Of a DNA stretch of 64,000 bases, positions 8,167 to 17,247 are shown piece after piece. Position 1 is the stretch's first letter. The number at the start of each line of letters is the position of its first letter. This DNA comes from Cytophagales bacterium (GTDB taxonomy: Bacteria; Bacteroidota; Bacteroidia; Cytophagales; Spirosomataceae), in assembly GCA_013298025.1 (NCBI GenBank), contig JAAFJE010000021.1:1-64000 (forward strand), given 5' to 3'. Made by a program: the position numbers and the translations under genes. The notes beneath the pieces are model-generated. The model saw only the letters and a list, made by a program, of their open reading frames with translations. It was not told the origin of the DNA and did not search any database.

Positions 8167-9090
8167 TTATTTTTGTGAAGCTTTGAATAATTTCTGTTTT
8201 TCTTCTTTGGTCAAACTTTCATAGCCAGAGCGAGAAATTTTGTCAAGTATCTCATCCACTTCGTCTTCGTCTGGAAAACCCGCTTGGCTGTTGCCCGCAG
8301 TGCTGCTGTAGCTGGTTTCTTTGGGGCGATAGGCTACTTTGATAGAAGGTTTTTTGCTAGGCTTGAAAAGATTTTGAAAAAAGTTCATGACAATTTCTAT
8401 CGGTAGCCCTAAATCTCTGCCTGCCTGTAGTTGTTTGATATAGACAAAACCCAACAATGCTCCGCCTAAATGCACAATACTACCGCCTGCATTTGAACCA
8501 ATAGAACTAGCCAGCGACATCAGCAACAAAAAGAAAGCGATGTATTTGATGCGTACTGGGCCTATTAAAAACAAGAAAAACGAATAGTCGGGTACCAGTG
8601 TTGCGGCGGCAAACACAACCGCCAAAATACTGCCAGATGCTCCGATGATGGTCGTACTTGGCAAAGCAGCTTGGTAAAATGGGATAAGGTTGAACAAGGC
8701 AATGGCCAGCAATCCTCCGAAAATAGCCCCCAAAATGTACAAGCTTACGAGTCGCTTGCTGCCCAAAAACTCCTGTATAATATTGCCAAACCAATACAGC
8801 ATGAGCATATTAGGCAACAAATGTGCAATAGGATTGAGGTCATGCAGAAATGCGTAAGAAAGCAAAGTCCAAGGCCTAAATAGCACCACCGCAAGCGAGG
8901 GCGATAAATTGACATAAGATAAGATGGTATAGAATAAAGCACTGCTTTGCTCTTTGGGCAATGAAACTGTAAGCCCAATAAACAAAAGCAAGGTGACTAC
9001 ATAAGCTATGACATTGATCCAAATCAGTTGAATCAAACCATTATTTCGCTTGGCAAAGGCATATTTGAAATCGTCAATAATTCCGCTCAT
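8167..9090 (-). CDS. Rhomboid-family intramembrane serine protease with a C-terminal tail
   Basis: Rhomboids cut single-pass membrane proteins inside the bilayer with a Ser-His dyad. Here the nucleophile is Ser152 in GASG, the partner His207 in VHLGG, and the oxyanion-supporting HLLPN motif (His90, Asn94) is present, so it should be active. Six membrane helices fill residues 20-225. The remaining ~80 residues are hydrophilic and end in an acidic, Ser/Lys-rich helix. A second rhomboid gene lies 234 bp upstream on the same strand; the gap contains only AT-rich sequence and a small palindrome AAATGCCATTTTGGCATTT near 9220-9238. Confidence 0.88.
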   Translation of the reverse strand: MSGIIDDFKYAFAKRNNGLIQLIWINVIAYVVTLLLFIGLTVSLPKEQSSALFYTILSYVNLSPSLAVVLFRPWTLLSYAFLHDLNPIAHLLPNMLMLYWFGNIIQEFLGSKRLVSLYILGAIFGGLLAIALFNLIPFYQAALPSTTIIGASGSILAVVFAAATLVPDYSFFLFLIGPVRIKYIAFFLLLMSLASSIGSNAGGSIVHLGGALLGFVYIKQLQAGRDLGLPIEIVMNFFQNLFKPSKKPSIKVAYRPKETSYSSTAGNSQAGFPDEDEVDEILDKISRSGYESLTKEEKQKLFKASQK

Positions 9091-9324
9091 TGCAATGAAT
9101 CAATATTTTAAATGTTTTACAAGAAGTCGTAAAAAAAACAGACTTTTAGCTAAAAACGTTTGTGGCAATTGGTACAAAATTGTGTTTGCTTGTGGCAGTA
9201 ATTATGATAATTATTGCCCGAAATGCCATTTTGGCATTTTCAGCAAAATAGCTACATCTTTCCCTGTGTTATCACAACCCAGCGTTATTTTAAATGTTTT
9301 TAGAAAATTTACTACAACACTTTT

Positions 9325-10116
9325 CTAATAAAAATTATTCCGTTGCTTGTTCCAAAAACGTACCAAGAAAAACGCAAATAGCATACCGCCAATATGGGCA
9401 AAATGTGCTACGTTGTCGCCTTGCGTAGGGTGAAAACCGCCGTAAACCTCGTATAGACCGTATAAAGCTACAAAATATTTTGCTTTGATAGGTATAGGCA
9501 AAGGAAAAAGAATCAGGTCGGTATTGGGAAATAGCATGGCAAAGCCAGCCATAATGCCAAACACCGCCCCCGAAGCCCCGATAGTTGGCGTATTCAAGAC
9601 TCCTCGCAGACTTTCTTCGGCAATCAGTACCGATTCGTTGAGGGTGACATCGCCCGAAGCAGGAATAAGGCCATGGGCTTCGTAGGGAATACCACTAGGA
9701 TAAAACTCAACGAGAAACTGTTGAAAAAGCTGTAAATTTGGATGCTGTATGTACGCTTGTGTTGCGGTTTCTAAAGCTGCATAATCGTAGTATTTCAACG
9801 CCATATAAAACAGTCCTCCGCCAGCACCCGTAATAAAATAAAACAACAAAAAGCGTTTTTCGCCCCAAAGTCGCTCTAGCATAGGCCCCAAGAAAAACAA
9901 CCCTAGCATATTGCTAAACAAATGCCTGAAACTTCCATGCACAAACAAATAAGTAAGCAACTGTATCGGATTGAACTTTTCTGAGGTAAAGTAATGCAAT
10001 CCGAGCGTCGAAACGATTTGCCTATCGTAAGTTGCACTTGAAAATTGTACCAAATATACAATCAAGTTGATGGCTATAAGTGCCTTAACGACTGGGGTTA
10101 TCATTGGTACTCTCAT
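9325..10116 (-). CDS. Rhomboid-family intramembrane serine protease
   Basis: The 263-residue protein keeps the catalytic residues of the family: Ser182 in IGASGAVFG, His241 in HFAHIGG, and the RHLFSNM motif with His65 and Asn69. Between the second and third membrane pairs (about residues 110-175) is a hydrophilic insert of ~65 residues that the other rhomboid lacks and that may shape substrate choice. It lies 19 bp downstream of cysS on the same strand, so the two may be co-transcribed. The substrate is unknown. Confidence 0.88.
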   Translation of the reverse strand: MRVPMITPVVKALIAINLIVYLVQFSSATYDRQIVSTLGLHYFTSEKFNPIQLLTYLFVHGSFRHLFSNMLGLFFLGPMLERLWGEKRFLLFYFITGAGGGLFYMALKYYDYAALETATQAYIQHPNLQLFQQFLVEFYPSGIPYEAHGLIPASGDVTLNESVLIAEESLRGVLNTPTIGASGAVFGIMAGFAMLFPNTDLILFPLPIPIKAKYFVALYGLYEVYGGFHPTQGDNVAHFAHIGGMLFAFFLVRFWNKQRNNFY

Positions 10117-10135
10117 ACTGAAATGCGTTATAAGG

Positions 10136-11626
10136 TTATTCTTCGTAAGCCCAGTCGATACGAGTTTTCATATCTTTGATTACCAGACCATTGGCTTTAA
10201 AATAAGTTCTAATTTGGTCAACTTTATCGTATTGTTTGGCGGCTTTGTATTCTGAATAAAGTGCCAACATACCATTGGCAAAAGCTTCGATATTGTTGTT
10301 TTTTTCTTCTATCAACCCTAATACCTCTTCTATTAAGCTCACAAATGTTGTTTTGAGTGCGGCAAAAACGGTTACTCCCAATTGGGCAGGTTGCAATTGC
10401 CCCATGTATAATTGATTGATTTTTTTCAATAAATTATACAAATTGGCAATGGTAATAGCCGTATTGAGGTCGTCGTTCATGCCATCGTAGCAACCCTGGA
10501 TGCCTTTGGTCACTTCGCTGATGTGCTTTTCGTCGGGCGTAAGGGTATCGTCGGCAACGTATTCCAATTGCTTGATAATACGCAAGCCATTCATGAGGCG
10601 TTTGTAGCCTTTTTGGGCGGCTTTCAAAGCATCATTAGAAAAATCGAGCGTACTTCTGTATTGCGACTGAAGCATGAAGAAACGCACCGTCATAGGCGAA
10701 TACGCTTGGTCAAGTAAAGGATGCGAGCCTGCAAATAATTCGGCCGGCAAAAATGAATTGCCCAACGATTTCGACATCTTTTGTCCGTTTACCGTAAGCA
10801 TATTTGAGTGCATCCAATAGCGTACAGGGTCTTTGCCCGTACTGCCTTTTCCTTGGGCAATTTCGCATTCGTGGTGCGGAAACTTCAAATCCATTCCACC
10901 GCCGTGAATGTCGAATGTTTCGCCCAAATATTTGGTACTCATGCAGGTACACTCCAAATGCCAACCCGGAAAGCCCAATCCCCAAGGCGAGTTCCAACGC
11001 ATGATATGCTCTGGGGCAGCTTTTTTCCAAAGAGCAAAATCCAAGGGATTGCGTTTTTCACCTACGCCGTCGAGGTCTCTCGTTTCTGTCAATAAATCAT
11101 CTAAGACACGGCCCGATAATTTTCCATAACCGCCACCTTGCTCGTTGTATTTAGCAATGTCAAAATACACCGACCCGTTCGATTCGTAGGCCAAGCCTTT
11201 GTCGATGAGGGTTTGGGTGGTTTCAATTTGTTCTACAATATGCCCCGTGGCCGAAGGCTCGATGCTTGGAGGCAACAAGTTGAACTGGGTAAGTACTTGG
11301 TGAAAATCGTTGGTATAACGCTGTACAATCTCCATCGGCTCTAGCTTTTCGAGCTTTGCCATTTTGCCAATTTTATCTTCGCCTTCATCGCCATCGCCTA
11401 CCAAGTGACCTACATCGGTAATGTTTCTTACGTATCGAACTTTATAGCCAATGTGTGTGAGATAACGATAGAGTATATCAAATGTTGTAAAGGTTCGTAC
11501 ATTCCCCAAATGCACATAATTATACACCGTAGGACCACATACATACATTCCTACGTAGGGGGCATTGATGGGTTGAAATACTTCTTTTTCTCTGGTGAGG
11601 GTATTATAAATTTTTAATGATTGCAT
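10136..11626 (-). CDS. cysS: Cysteinyl-tRNA synthetase
   Basis: This class Ia synthetase loads cysteine on tRNA-Cys. From the ATG at 11626 the protein is 496 residues, close to normal. It has the HIGH-type motif HLGN (about 39-42), the KMSKSLGN signature near residue 275, and the zinc ligands in CGPTVY, LECTCMS and HHECEIAQ. A TTG at 11671 would add 15 residues with no family support. The C-terminal DALR-like helical domain and short anticodon-binding tail are present. Confidence 0.96.
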   Translation of the reverse strand: MQSLKIYNTLTREKEVFQPINAPYVGMYVCGPTVYNYVHLGNVRTFTTFDILYRYLTHIGYKVRYVRNITDVGHLVGDGDEGEDKIGKMAKLEKLEPMEIVQRYTNDFHQVLTQFNLLPPSIEPSATGHIVEQIETTQTLIDKGLAYESNGSVYFDIAKYNEQGGGYGKLSGRVLDDLLTETRDLDGVGEKRNPLDFALWKKAAPEHIMRWNSPWGLGFPGWHLECTCMSTKYLGETFDIHGGGMDLKFPHHECEIAQGKGSTGKDPVRYWMHSNMLTVNGQKMSKSLGNSFLPAELFAGSHPLLDQAYSPMTVRFFMLQSQYRSTLDFSNDALKAAQKGYKRLMNGLRIIKQLEYVADDTLTPDEKHISEVTKGIQGCYDGMNDDLNTAITIANLYNLLKKINQLYMGQLQPAQLGVTVFAALKTTFVSLIEEVLGLIEEKNNNIEAFANGMLALYSEYKAAKQYDKVDQIRTYFKANGLVIKDMKTRIDWAYEE

Positions 11627-11770
11627 ATTGCTTTTATACTGATAAAATTTACTGAGGCTTTGGGCCTTCAAAATAGTCTAAATCTAATGCCAAGTAGTAC
11701 TAGACACAGAACAATACGAGGGTTCGATTCGTTCAGCGAGCCTATGATAGTTTTGTACTTGGGCGTTTGG

Positions 11771-12151
11771 CTAATTGCTTCGAGCGAGTTGCTGTTCTTT
11801 GATTTTTACAAAAAGCAAGAAATCTTCTGTTTTTTCGATAAAAGTTAAAATTTCTTCTGGCACAAAATCGCCCGTAATATCTTTTTGAATAATTTGATAC
11901 GCCTCAATCAAAGCGGCAATAGATTGCTGCATGGTTTGGGGTATTTGGGCTGATGGCACAAGGTAAGTTTCAAAAAAAGTAATTGCCCCATCAATGATTT
12001 TTGTAAAAATGCCTTGCTCGGCCAACAATCCTCTCATCAGCCAAATACAGGCATAATAACAATGATTGAGTGCTCCTCTGTAAAAATCATATTGAAACAA
12101 TTCTTTGGCACAAGCCAACTCATCTTCTGCTCTCAGGATATAAGTTTTCAT
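11771..12151 (-). CDS. Solitary HEPN-domain protein
   Basis: The 126-residue all-helical protein matches the HEPN fold: an AEDELACAKELF first helix and the R-x4-H motif (Arg25, His30) in the phrase RGALNHCYYACIWLMRGLL, which in active members forms the RNase site. HEPN proteins usually pair with a small MNT nucleotidyltransferase as a toxin-antitoxin or tRNA-processing set. I find no MNT gene beside it; neighbours are cysS downstream and a divergent GNAT-like gene. It may act alone, pair with a distant partner, or be a remnant. Confidence 0.7.
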   Translation of the reverse strand: MKTYILRAEDELACAKELFQYDFYRGALNHCYYACIWLMRGLLAEQGIFTKIIDGAITFFETYLVPSAQIPQTMQQSIAALIEAYQIIQKDITGDFVPEEILTFIEKTEDFLLFVKIKEQQLARSN

Positions 12152-12292
12152 AGATTTACCCGATTACATTTTCTTCACAAAGCTAATAAAACTCTTACGG
12201 ATTGATGCGTTTTTTTTAACATTCTGCGTCAAGATATATGCCCTTTTACCAGAACTCTCCAAGCGTTTTTCCTCAAATCTTTCTAAAAACTG

Positions 12293-12300
12293 TATCTTTG
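12293..12300 (+). promoter_or_regulatory. -7 box of the GNAT-like gene
   Basis: TATCTTTG matches TAnnTTTG and lies 31 bp before the ATG at 12332, so the leader would be short. A clear -33 TTG is missing. Confidence 0.45.
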
Positions 12301-12331
12301 AATGTTTTTTTGAAAAAATACTTAAAAACTT

Positions 12332-13510
12332 ATGATGAGGATTTTAGAAGTAGGGAACAACGCTGCCTTAAAAAAAGCATTTCTCGAATTACCTGTGCGT
12401 TTGTATGCCCACGATGCCAATTGGATTCGGCCACTAGACCAAGACATAGAAAATACTTTTGACCCTGAGAAAAATAAATTTTTTCATCACGGGGTTTGTA
12501 CCCGCTGGGTATTGCAAGATGATACGGGTACAACCATTGGGCGTGTAGCGGCGTTTATCAACAACGAGACTGCTTATAAAGAAGAACAACCCACGGGCGG
12601 TATGGGCTTTTTTGAGTGTATCGAAAACCAAGAAGCGGCCTTTTTGCTGTTTGATACTTGTAAAAATTGGTTGACAGCCCAAGGCATCGAAGCGATGGAC
12701 GGCCCGATTAATTTTGGCGAAAGAGATGCCTTTTGGGGACTTATGACCAAAGGTTGGAACTATGAACCCACCTACAAAATGCCTTGGACGAAACCTTATT
12801 ATATTGCTTTTTTTGAAAATTATGGTTTCAAAGACTATTTCCAACAGTATGTGTATGTAACGCCCATTCGTCAAGCAACTGTTGCCCCAAGCGTAGAAGA
12901 AAAAGCCCAACGGATTTATCAAAATCCCGAATATACTTTTCAACATATCAAGAAAAGTCAATTGGCGAAATTTGGCGAAGATTTTCGGGTAATTTACAAT
13001 GAAGCTTGGGCGAAATTTCCAGGCGTAAAAGGGATGTCGTCGGAACAAGCACAGCATTTGGTCAAACAAATGAAACCTATTATCGACGAAGAACTGACGT
13101 GGTTTGCTTATGCAGGCGAGCGGCCTGTAGCCTTTTTTATCGTGATTCCCGACATCAATCAAATTGTGAAGCACCTCAATGGTAAGTTTGGTTTTTTTGA
13201 AAAAATCAAATTTTTGCTATTGCTTTGGAAAGGCGTTATTACCCGTACTTGCGGCGTAATTTTTGGCGTTGTGCCAGACTACCAAGGCAAGGGCGTTGAA
13301 TCGGCTATTGCCTTGCGTTTCAGACAAGCCGGCCGTGAAAATCCGCATTACCAATATCATACCATTGATATGAACTGGGTAGGCGATTTTAATCCTAAAA
13401 TGAACCGTTTTGTTTCCACACTTGGTACAACCCGTGACAAAGAATACATTACCTACAGGTATTTGTTCGATAGAACCAAGCCATTTAAGCGTTGCCCCAG
13501 AGTTGGATAG
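12332..13510 (+). CDS. GNAT-like acyltransferase family protein (conserved in Bacteroidota)
   Basis: The 392-residue cytosolic protein belongs to a conserved family with a C-terminal GNAT fold. The acetyl-CoA loop shows as VPDYQGKGVESAIALRF near residue 310 (the Q-x-x-G-x-G/A pattern), preceded by a CGVIFGVVP strand. The N-terminal half holds the family phrases LYAHDANWIRPL and GPINFGERDAFWGL. The substrate is not known. Start: two adjacent ATG codons, the first used here; a -7 box sits just upstream. It may be transcribed with the following PfkB kinase gene 62 bp downstream, though that gene has its own TATCTTTG box. Confidence 0.7.
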   Translation: MMRILEVGNNAALKKAFLELPVRLYAHDANWIRPLDQDIENTFDPEKNKFFHHGVCTRWVLQDDTGTTIGRVAAFINNETAYKEEQPTGGMGFFECIENQEAAFLLFDTCKNWLTAQGIEAMDGPINFGERDAFWGLMTKGWNYEPTYKMPWTKPYYIAFFENYGFKDYFQQYVYVTPIRQATVAPSVEEKAQRIYQNPEYTFQHIKKSQLAKFGEDFRVIYNEAWAKFPGVKGMSSEQAQHLVKQMKPIIDEELTWFAYAGERPVAFFIVIPDINQIVKHLNGKFGFFEKIKFLLLLWKGVITRTCGVIFGVVPDYQGKGVESAIALRFRQAGRENPHYQYHTIDMNWVGDFNPKMNRFVSTLGTTRDKEYITYRYLFDRTKPFKRCPRVG

Positions 13511-13572
13511 ACGCATCAAAACAGATTGAATTATTCTGTATCTTTGTAAAAAATCAACAATAAAACAACTTC

Positions 13573-14487
13573 ATGAGTTTATTAGCAATTGGTTCTGTGG
13601 CTTTTGATGCTATCGAAACGCCTTACGGAAAAACAGATAAAATCATTGGTGGAGCAGGTACATTTATCTCGCTATCAGCTTCTTATTTCAAAACGCCCGT
13701 TAATTTAGTAGCCGTTGTAGGCGACGATTTCCCCGAAGCCTATATTCAATTGCTTAAAGATAAAGGAGTTGATACCACAGGTTTACAGATGAAAGAAGGT
13801 GAAAAATCTTTCTTTTGGGCAGGGCGTTATCACAACAACATGAACTCTCGTGATACCCTCGTAACCGAGCTTAATGTATTAGGAACATTCGACCCCATTA
13901 TTCCAGATGCTTACCAAGGTTGTGAGTACCTCATGCTAGGAAACCTTACGCCAGCCGTACAACAAACCGTGATAGAACGCCTTGTCAAACGTCCGAAATT
14001 GATTGTCATGGATACCATGAATTTTTGGATGAACGTAGCCATGGACGATTTGAAATCGGTGTTGCAATTAATAGACGTGCTATGTATCAACGACGAGGAG
14101 GCTCGTCAGCTTTCGGGCGAATATTCGTTGAGAACAGCCGCTAAGAAAATTTTGGGCATGGGACCTAAAACCCTCATTATCAAAAAAGGCGAACACGGAG
14201 CATTGTTGTTTCAAGAAGAGAAGATATTTTTCTGTCCGGCTTTACCACTCGAAGAAGTATTCGACCCGACTGGTGCTGGCGATACCTTTGTAGGAGGCTT
14301 TATTGGGTATCTTGCCAAAACCGATGATATTAGTTTTGAAAACATGAAAAGAGCCATTGTGTATGGCTCGGCAATGGCATCGTTTTGTGTGGAGAAATTT
14401 GGCACAGAACGCCTCGTAGAACTCAGCTACGAAGAACTCCTGAGCCGTGTGCAAGAGTTTAAAACCTTAGCAGGGTTTGAGGTATAG
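13573..14487 (+). CDS. PfkB-family sugar or nucleoside kinase
   Basis: This 304-residue cytosolic kinase has the ribokinase fold: a GGAGTFISLSAS segment near residue 26 that contacts the substrate and the family signature DPTGAGDTFVGGF near 231-243 with the catalytic Asp of GAGD. ATP-dependent phosphorylation of a sugar or nucleoside is expected; the substrate cannot be read from sequence. A TATCTTTG -7 box lies at 13539-13546. A block of dispersed repeat follows the stop codon. Confidence 0.88.
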   Translation: MSLLAIGSVAFDAIETPYGKTDKIIGGAGTFISLSASYFKTPVNLVAVVGDDFPEAYIQLLKDKGVDTTGLQMKEGEKSFFWAGRYHNNMNSRDTLVTELNVLGTFDPIIPDAYQGCEYLMLGNLTPAVQQTVIERLVKRPKLIVMDTMNFWMNVAMDDLKSVLQLIDVLCINDEEARQLSGEYSLRTAAKKILGMGPKTLIIKKGEHGALLFQEEKIFFCPALPLEEVFDPTGAGDTFVGGFIGYLAKTDDISFENMKRAIVYGSAMASFCVEKFGTERLVELSYEELLSRVQEFKTLAGFEV

Positions 14488-14496
14488 GTTTGATAA

Positions 14497-14565
14497 TTAG
14501 TGAATTGTGAGTTAGTGAATAAACCATTCACTAACTCACAATTCACTAATTGACAATTCACAATT
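14497..14565. repeat. Dispersed ATTGTGAATTAGTGA-type repeat, site 2
   Basis: About 69 bp made almost wholly of GTGAATTGTGAGTTAGTGAA and its reverse complement, giving an imperfect long hairpin between convergent pfkB and purM. It shares its words with the repeats at 5839-5934, 35585-35620 and 35728-35764. Confidence 0.65.
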
Positions 14566-14608
14566 CTGCATTAGTACTTAACTAGCCAAATCAACAGAGC
14601 ATTTTTAT

Positions 14609-15775
14609 CTAATACACAAACGCCCCATAAGGTGAGCGGATGGTCACTTGCTTTTGTTCGGAAGCTTCTACGTAGCCAATGATTTGAGCATCAATACCAA
14701 ACGATTGGGCTATGTCAATTACGGTTTGAGCGTATGCTGGTTTCAAGTAAATTTCTAAGCGATGTCCCATGTTAAACACCTTATACATTTCTTTGAAATC
14801 GGTGCCACTTTCTTGCTGTATGAGTTGGAAAAGTGGCGGTAATGCGAATAAATTATCTTTTACAATATGTACATTTTCGACAAAATGCAATACCTTGGTT
14901 TGGGCGCCGCCAGAGCAATGCACCATGCCATCAATCACAGGACGCAACTCCTGCAACAATGCCTTTACCACAGGGGCATAAGTACGGGTAGGCGACAAAA
15001 TCAATTGTCCGACGTTCAAGGATGTTCCCTCAACGGCATCGGTAAGAGCTTTTGAGCCACTATACACCAAGTCTTTGGGTACAGCGGGGTCGAAGCTTTC
15101 GCTGTATTTTTCGGCTAAATAATGTGCCAATACATCATGACGAGCAGAAGTAAGTCCGTTGCTTCCCATACCGCCGTTATACGATTTTTCGTAAGTAGCT
15201 TGTCCGAACGACGCTAAACCCACAATCACATCGCCTCCTTGAATGGTATGGTTAGAAATCACGTCTGAGCGTTTCATGCGTGCTACCACCGTAGAATCGA
15301 CAATGATGGTACGCACCAAATCGCCAACGTCGGCGGTTTCGCCACCGGTACTCCAAATGCCAATGCCGTTGTCACGCAGCATTTGTAATACTTCTTCTGT
15401 ACCATTAATAATTTCGGCAATCACTTCGCCCGGAATGAGGTTTTTATTACGACCAATCGTACTCGACAACAACATATTGTCGGTTGCACCTACGCAAATC
15501 AAGTCGTCGGTATTCATTACTACGGCATCTTGGGCAATGCCTCGCCATACCGAAATATCACCCGTTTCTTTCCAATACAAATAAGCCAACGACGATTTTG
15601 TACCTGCCCCATCGGCGTGCATGATATTGCAATATGCTTCATCGCCTCCGAGCATATCGGGCGAAATTTTACAAAAAGCTTTAGGAAAAAGGCCTTTATC
15701 TAATTTTTCGATGGCCTTATGCACATCTTCTTTTGAGGCAGAAACACCTCTTTGTGCGTAACGTTCTTGATTCAC
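14609..15775 (-). CDS. purM: Phosphoribosylformylglycinamidine cyclo-ligase (AIR synthase)
   Basis: PurM closes the imidazole ring in purine synthesis, turning FGAM into AIR with ATP. The 388-residue protein is the longer Bacteroidota variant. It shows the start MNQERYAQRGVSASKEDV, the phosphate-binding DGAGTKSSLAYLYW segment, a DDLICVGAT motif and the GGETADVGDLV loop, followed by the C-terminal AIR synthase domain with HCSGGAQTKVLHF. Other pur genes are not adjacent. Confidence 0.9.
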   Translation of the reverse strand: MNQERYAQRGVSASKEDVHKAIEKLDKGLFPKAFCKISPDMLGGDEAYCNIMHADGAGTKSSLAYLYWKETGDISVWRGIAQDAVVMNTDDLICVGATDNMLLSSTIGRNKNLIPGEVIAEIINGTEEVLQMLRDNGIGIWSTGGETADVGDLVRTIIVDSTVVARMKRSDVISNHTIQGGDVIVGLASFGQATYEKSYNGGMGSNGLTSARHDVLAHYLAEKYSESFDPAVPKDLVYSGSKALTDAVEGTSLNVGQLILSPTRTYAPVVKALLQELRPVIDGMVHCSGGAQTKVLHFVENVHIVKDNLFALPPLFQLIQQESGTDFKEMYKVFNMGHRLEIYLKPAYAQTVIDIAQSFGIDAQIIGYVEASEQKQVTIRSPYGAFVY

Positions 15776-15876
15776 GGTTGTAAATTTTATTCATAAAGCC
15801 ATGAAAATGAACAATTTCCATAAGCTTTTTTATTTTTCTTACTAAAAAACTACGTAAACTTACGAGGAAAAGATTG

Positions 15877-16839
15877 CTATAAAAGAGCAAACTCCTTGGC
15901 AAAGTAAGTCAGAATCACCTTAGCCCCAGCACGTTTGATAGCCGTGAGGCTTTCAATCATCGTTTTAGTGCCATCGAGCCAGCCATGTTGGGCGGCCGCT
16001 TTTACCATAGCATATTCGCCCGAAACATTGTAGGCGGCAATCGGAATATTAAAATTATCGTGTAAAGTTTTGATTACATCTAAATACGCCAACGCAGGTT
16101 TTACCATCAAGAAATCAGCTCCCTCGGCATAGTCCAACTCGGCTTCTACCAAGGCTTCCCGTACATTGGCAGGATTCATTTGGTAGGTTTTTTTATCGCC
16201 AAATTTCGGAGCAGAATCTAAGGCATCTCTAAAAGGGCCATAGAAAGCCGACGCATATTTGGCAGAATAAGCCATGATAGCAACATTGGTATAACCCGCT
16301 TCATCTAGTACCTGACGGATGTATCCAACACGGCCGTCCATCATATCGGAAGGGCCCACAATGTCGGCACCTGCTTGGGCTTGAGCCAAGGCCATTTTAC
16401 CCAACACAACCAAGGTTTCGTCGTTGATAATCGTGCCGTTTTCAACAATTCCATCGTGGCCATCGGAGCTATAGGGGTCCATAGCCACATCAGACATGAT
16501 GGCAATATGCGGATACTTATGTTTGATAGCCGCAATGGCTTCGAGGTACAAACTACCTGTACGATGGCTTTCGGTAGCGTATTTATCTTTCTTTTCTTCG
16601 GGTAATTGCGGAAACAAAGCAATAGAAGGAATGCCTAAATCGCTCACTTGTGCCAATTCTTCTAAAAGCTTGTCGAGCGAATAGCGGAAAATGCCCGGCA
16701 TTGATTTTACTTCTGTCGCCAAATTGTTGCCTTCCATGACAAACATCGGATAAATAAAATCATTGACCGTAACGGTCGTTTCTTCGACCATTGCTCTAAT
16801 AGAAGCCGACTGACGATTTCTTCTGGGTCTTCTCAACAT
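15877..16839 (-). CDS. hemB: Porphobilinogen synthase (delta-aminolevulinate dehydratase), cysteine-free type
   Basis: HemB joins two 5-aminolevulinate molecules into porphobilinogen in heme synthesis. The two Schiff-base lysines are visible in MAYSAKYASAFYGPF and FLMVKPALAYLD. The metal loop reads DVAMDPYSSDGHDG: Asp and Ser replace the three cysteines of zinc enzymes, as in the magnesium-dependent Pseudomonas type. From ATG 16839 the length is 320 residues. A GTG at 16896 would add 19 residues but lies in the predicted -7 box, so it cannot be the start. The heme made here also feeds the oxidase encoded at the right end of the window. Confidence 0.95.
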   Translation of the reverse strand: MLRRPRRNRQSASIRAMVEETTVTVNDFIYPMFVMEGNNLATEVKSMPGIFRYSLDKLLEELAQVSDLGIPSIALFPQLPEEKKDKYATESHRTGSLYLEAIAAIKHKYPHIAIMSDVAMDPYSSDGHDGIVENGTIINDETLVVLGKMALAQAQAGADIVGPSDMMDGRVGYIRQVLDEAGYTNVAIMAYSAKYASAFYGPFRDALDSAPKFGDKKTYQMNPANVREALVEAELDYAEGADFLMVKPALAYLDVIKTLHDNFNIPIAAYNVSGEYAMVKAAAQHGWLDGTKTMIESLTAIKRAGAKVILTYFAKEFALL

Positions 16840-16895
16840 AATAATTACAACCGCCTTGTAATCAAACGGTTTTTTAGTTTTACGATTTGATGCCA

Positions 16896-16930
16896 CAAAG
16901 GTAATAAAACTCTACAGGCTAATCTTTCAA
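16896..16930 (-). promoter_or_regulatory. Predicted hemB promoter
   Basis: On the minus strand TACCTTTG (16903-16896) fits TAnnTTTG, with a TTG 24 nt upstream (16930-16928), slightly long for the group. Transcription would start near 16889. Confidence 0.5.
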
Positions 16931-17094
16931 ATCTTGAACAATTTATCTGCCAGATGTACGGATGACATAACCAAGCAAGGTACACCCATGAGCAACTACT
17001 TTTTAAATTACTATTTCATATAGAAAAAACACCATTACTGGTCTATTTATAAGGCAATAAGTGACCTATTACCAAATTTAACAATTCCTTAACA

Positions 17095-17122
17095 TTGACG
17101 TAAATAAGTATTTTTACTTTTG
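17095..17122 (+). promoter_or_regulatory. Predicted promoter of the phosphate transporter operon
   Basis: TTG at 17095-17097, a 17-nt spacer, then TACTTTTG at 17115-17122 match the Bacteroidota consensus. The leader to the ATG at 17248 would be about 120 nt. In the gene-free stretch 16840-17247 I see only this and the hemB promoter. Confidence 0.65.
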
Positions 17123-17247
17123 TGCCGAAATTACCAATATAGAAAATCTTAAAGACAAAAGGTACAAGACAAAAGCAGAAATGCCTTTTCACTAATCGTT
17201 ATTTTTAGTTGCTTTTAACTTGTATCGTATAATTAATTCCCAATACT

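Noticed and set aside
12434-13174. 246-residue minus-strand frame opposite the GNAT-like gene
   Set aside because: Phe/Arg-rich antisense shadow; the plus-strand gene has conserved motifs over the same range.
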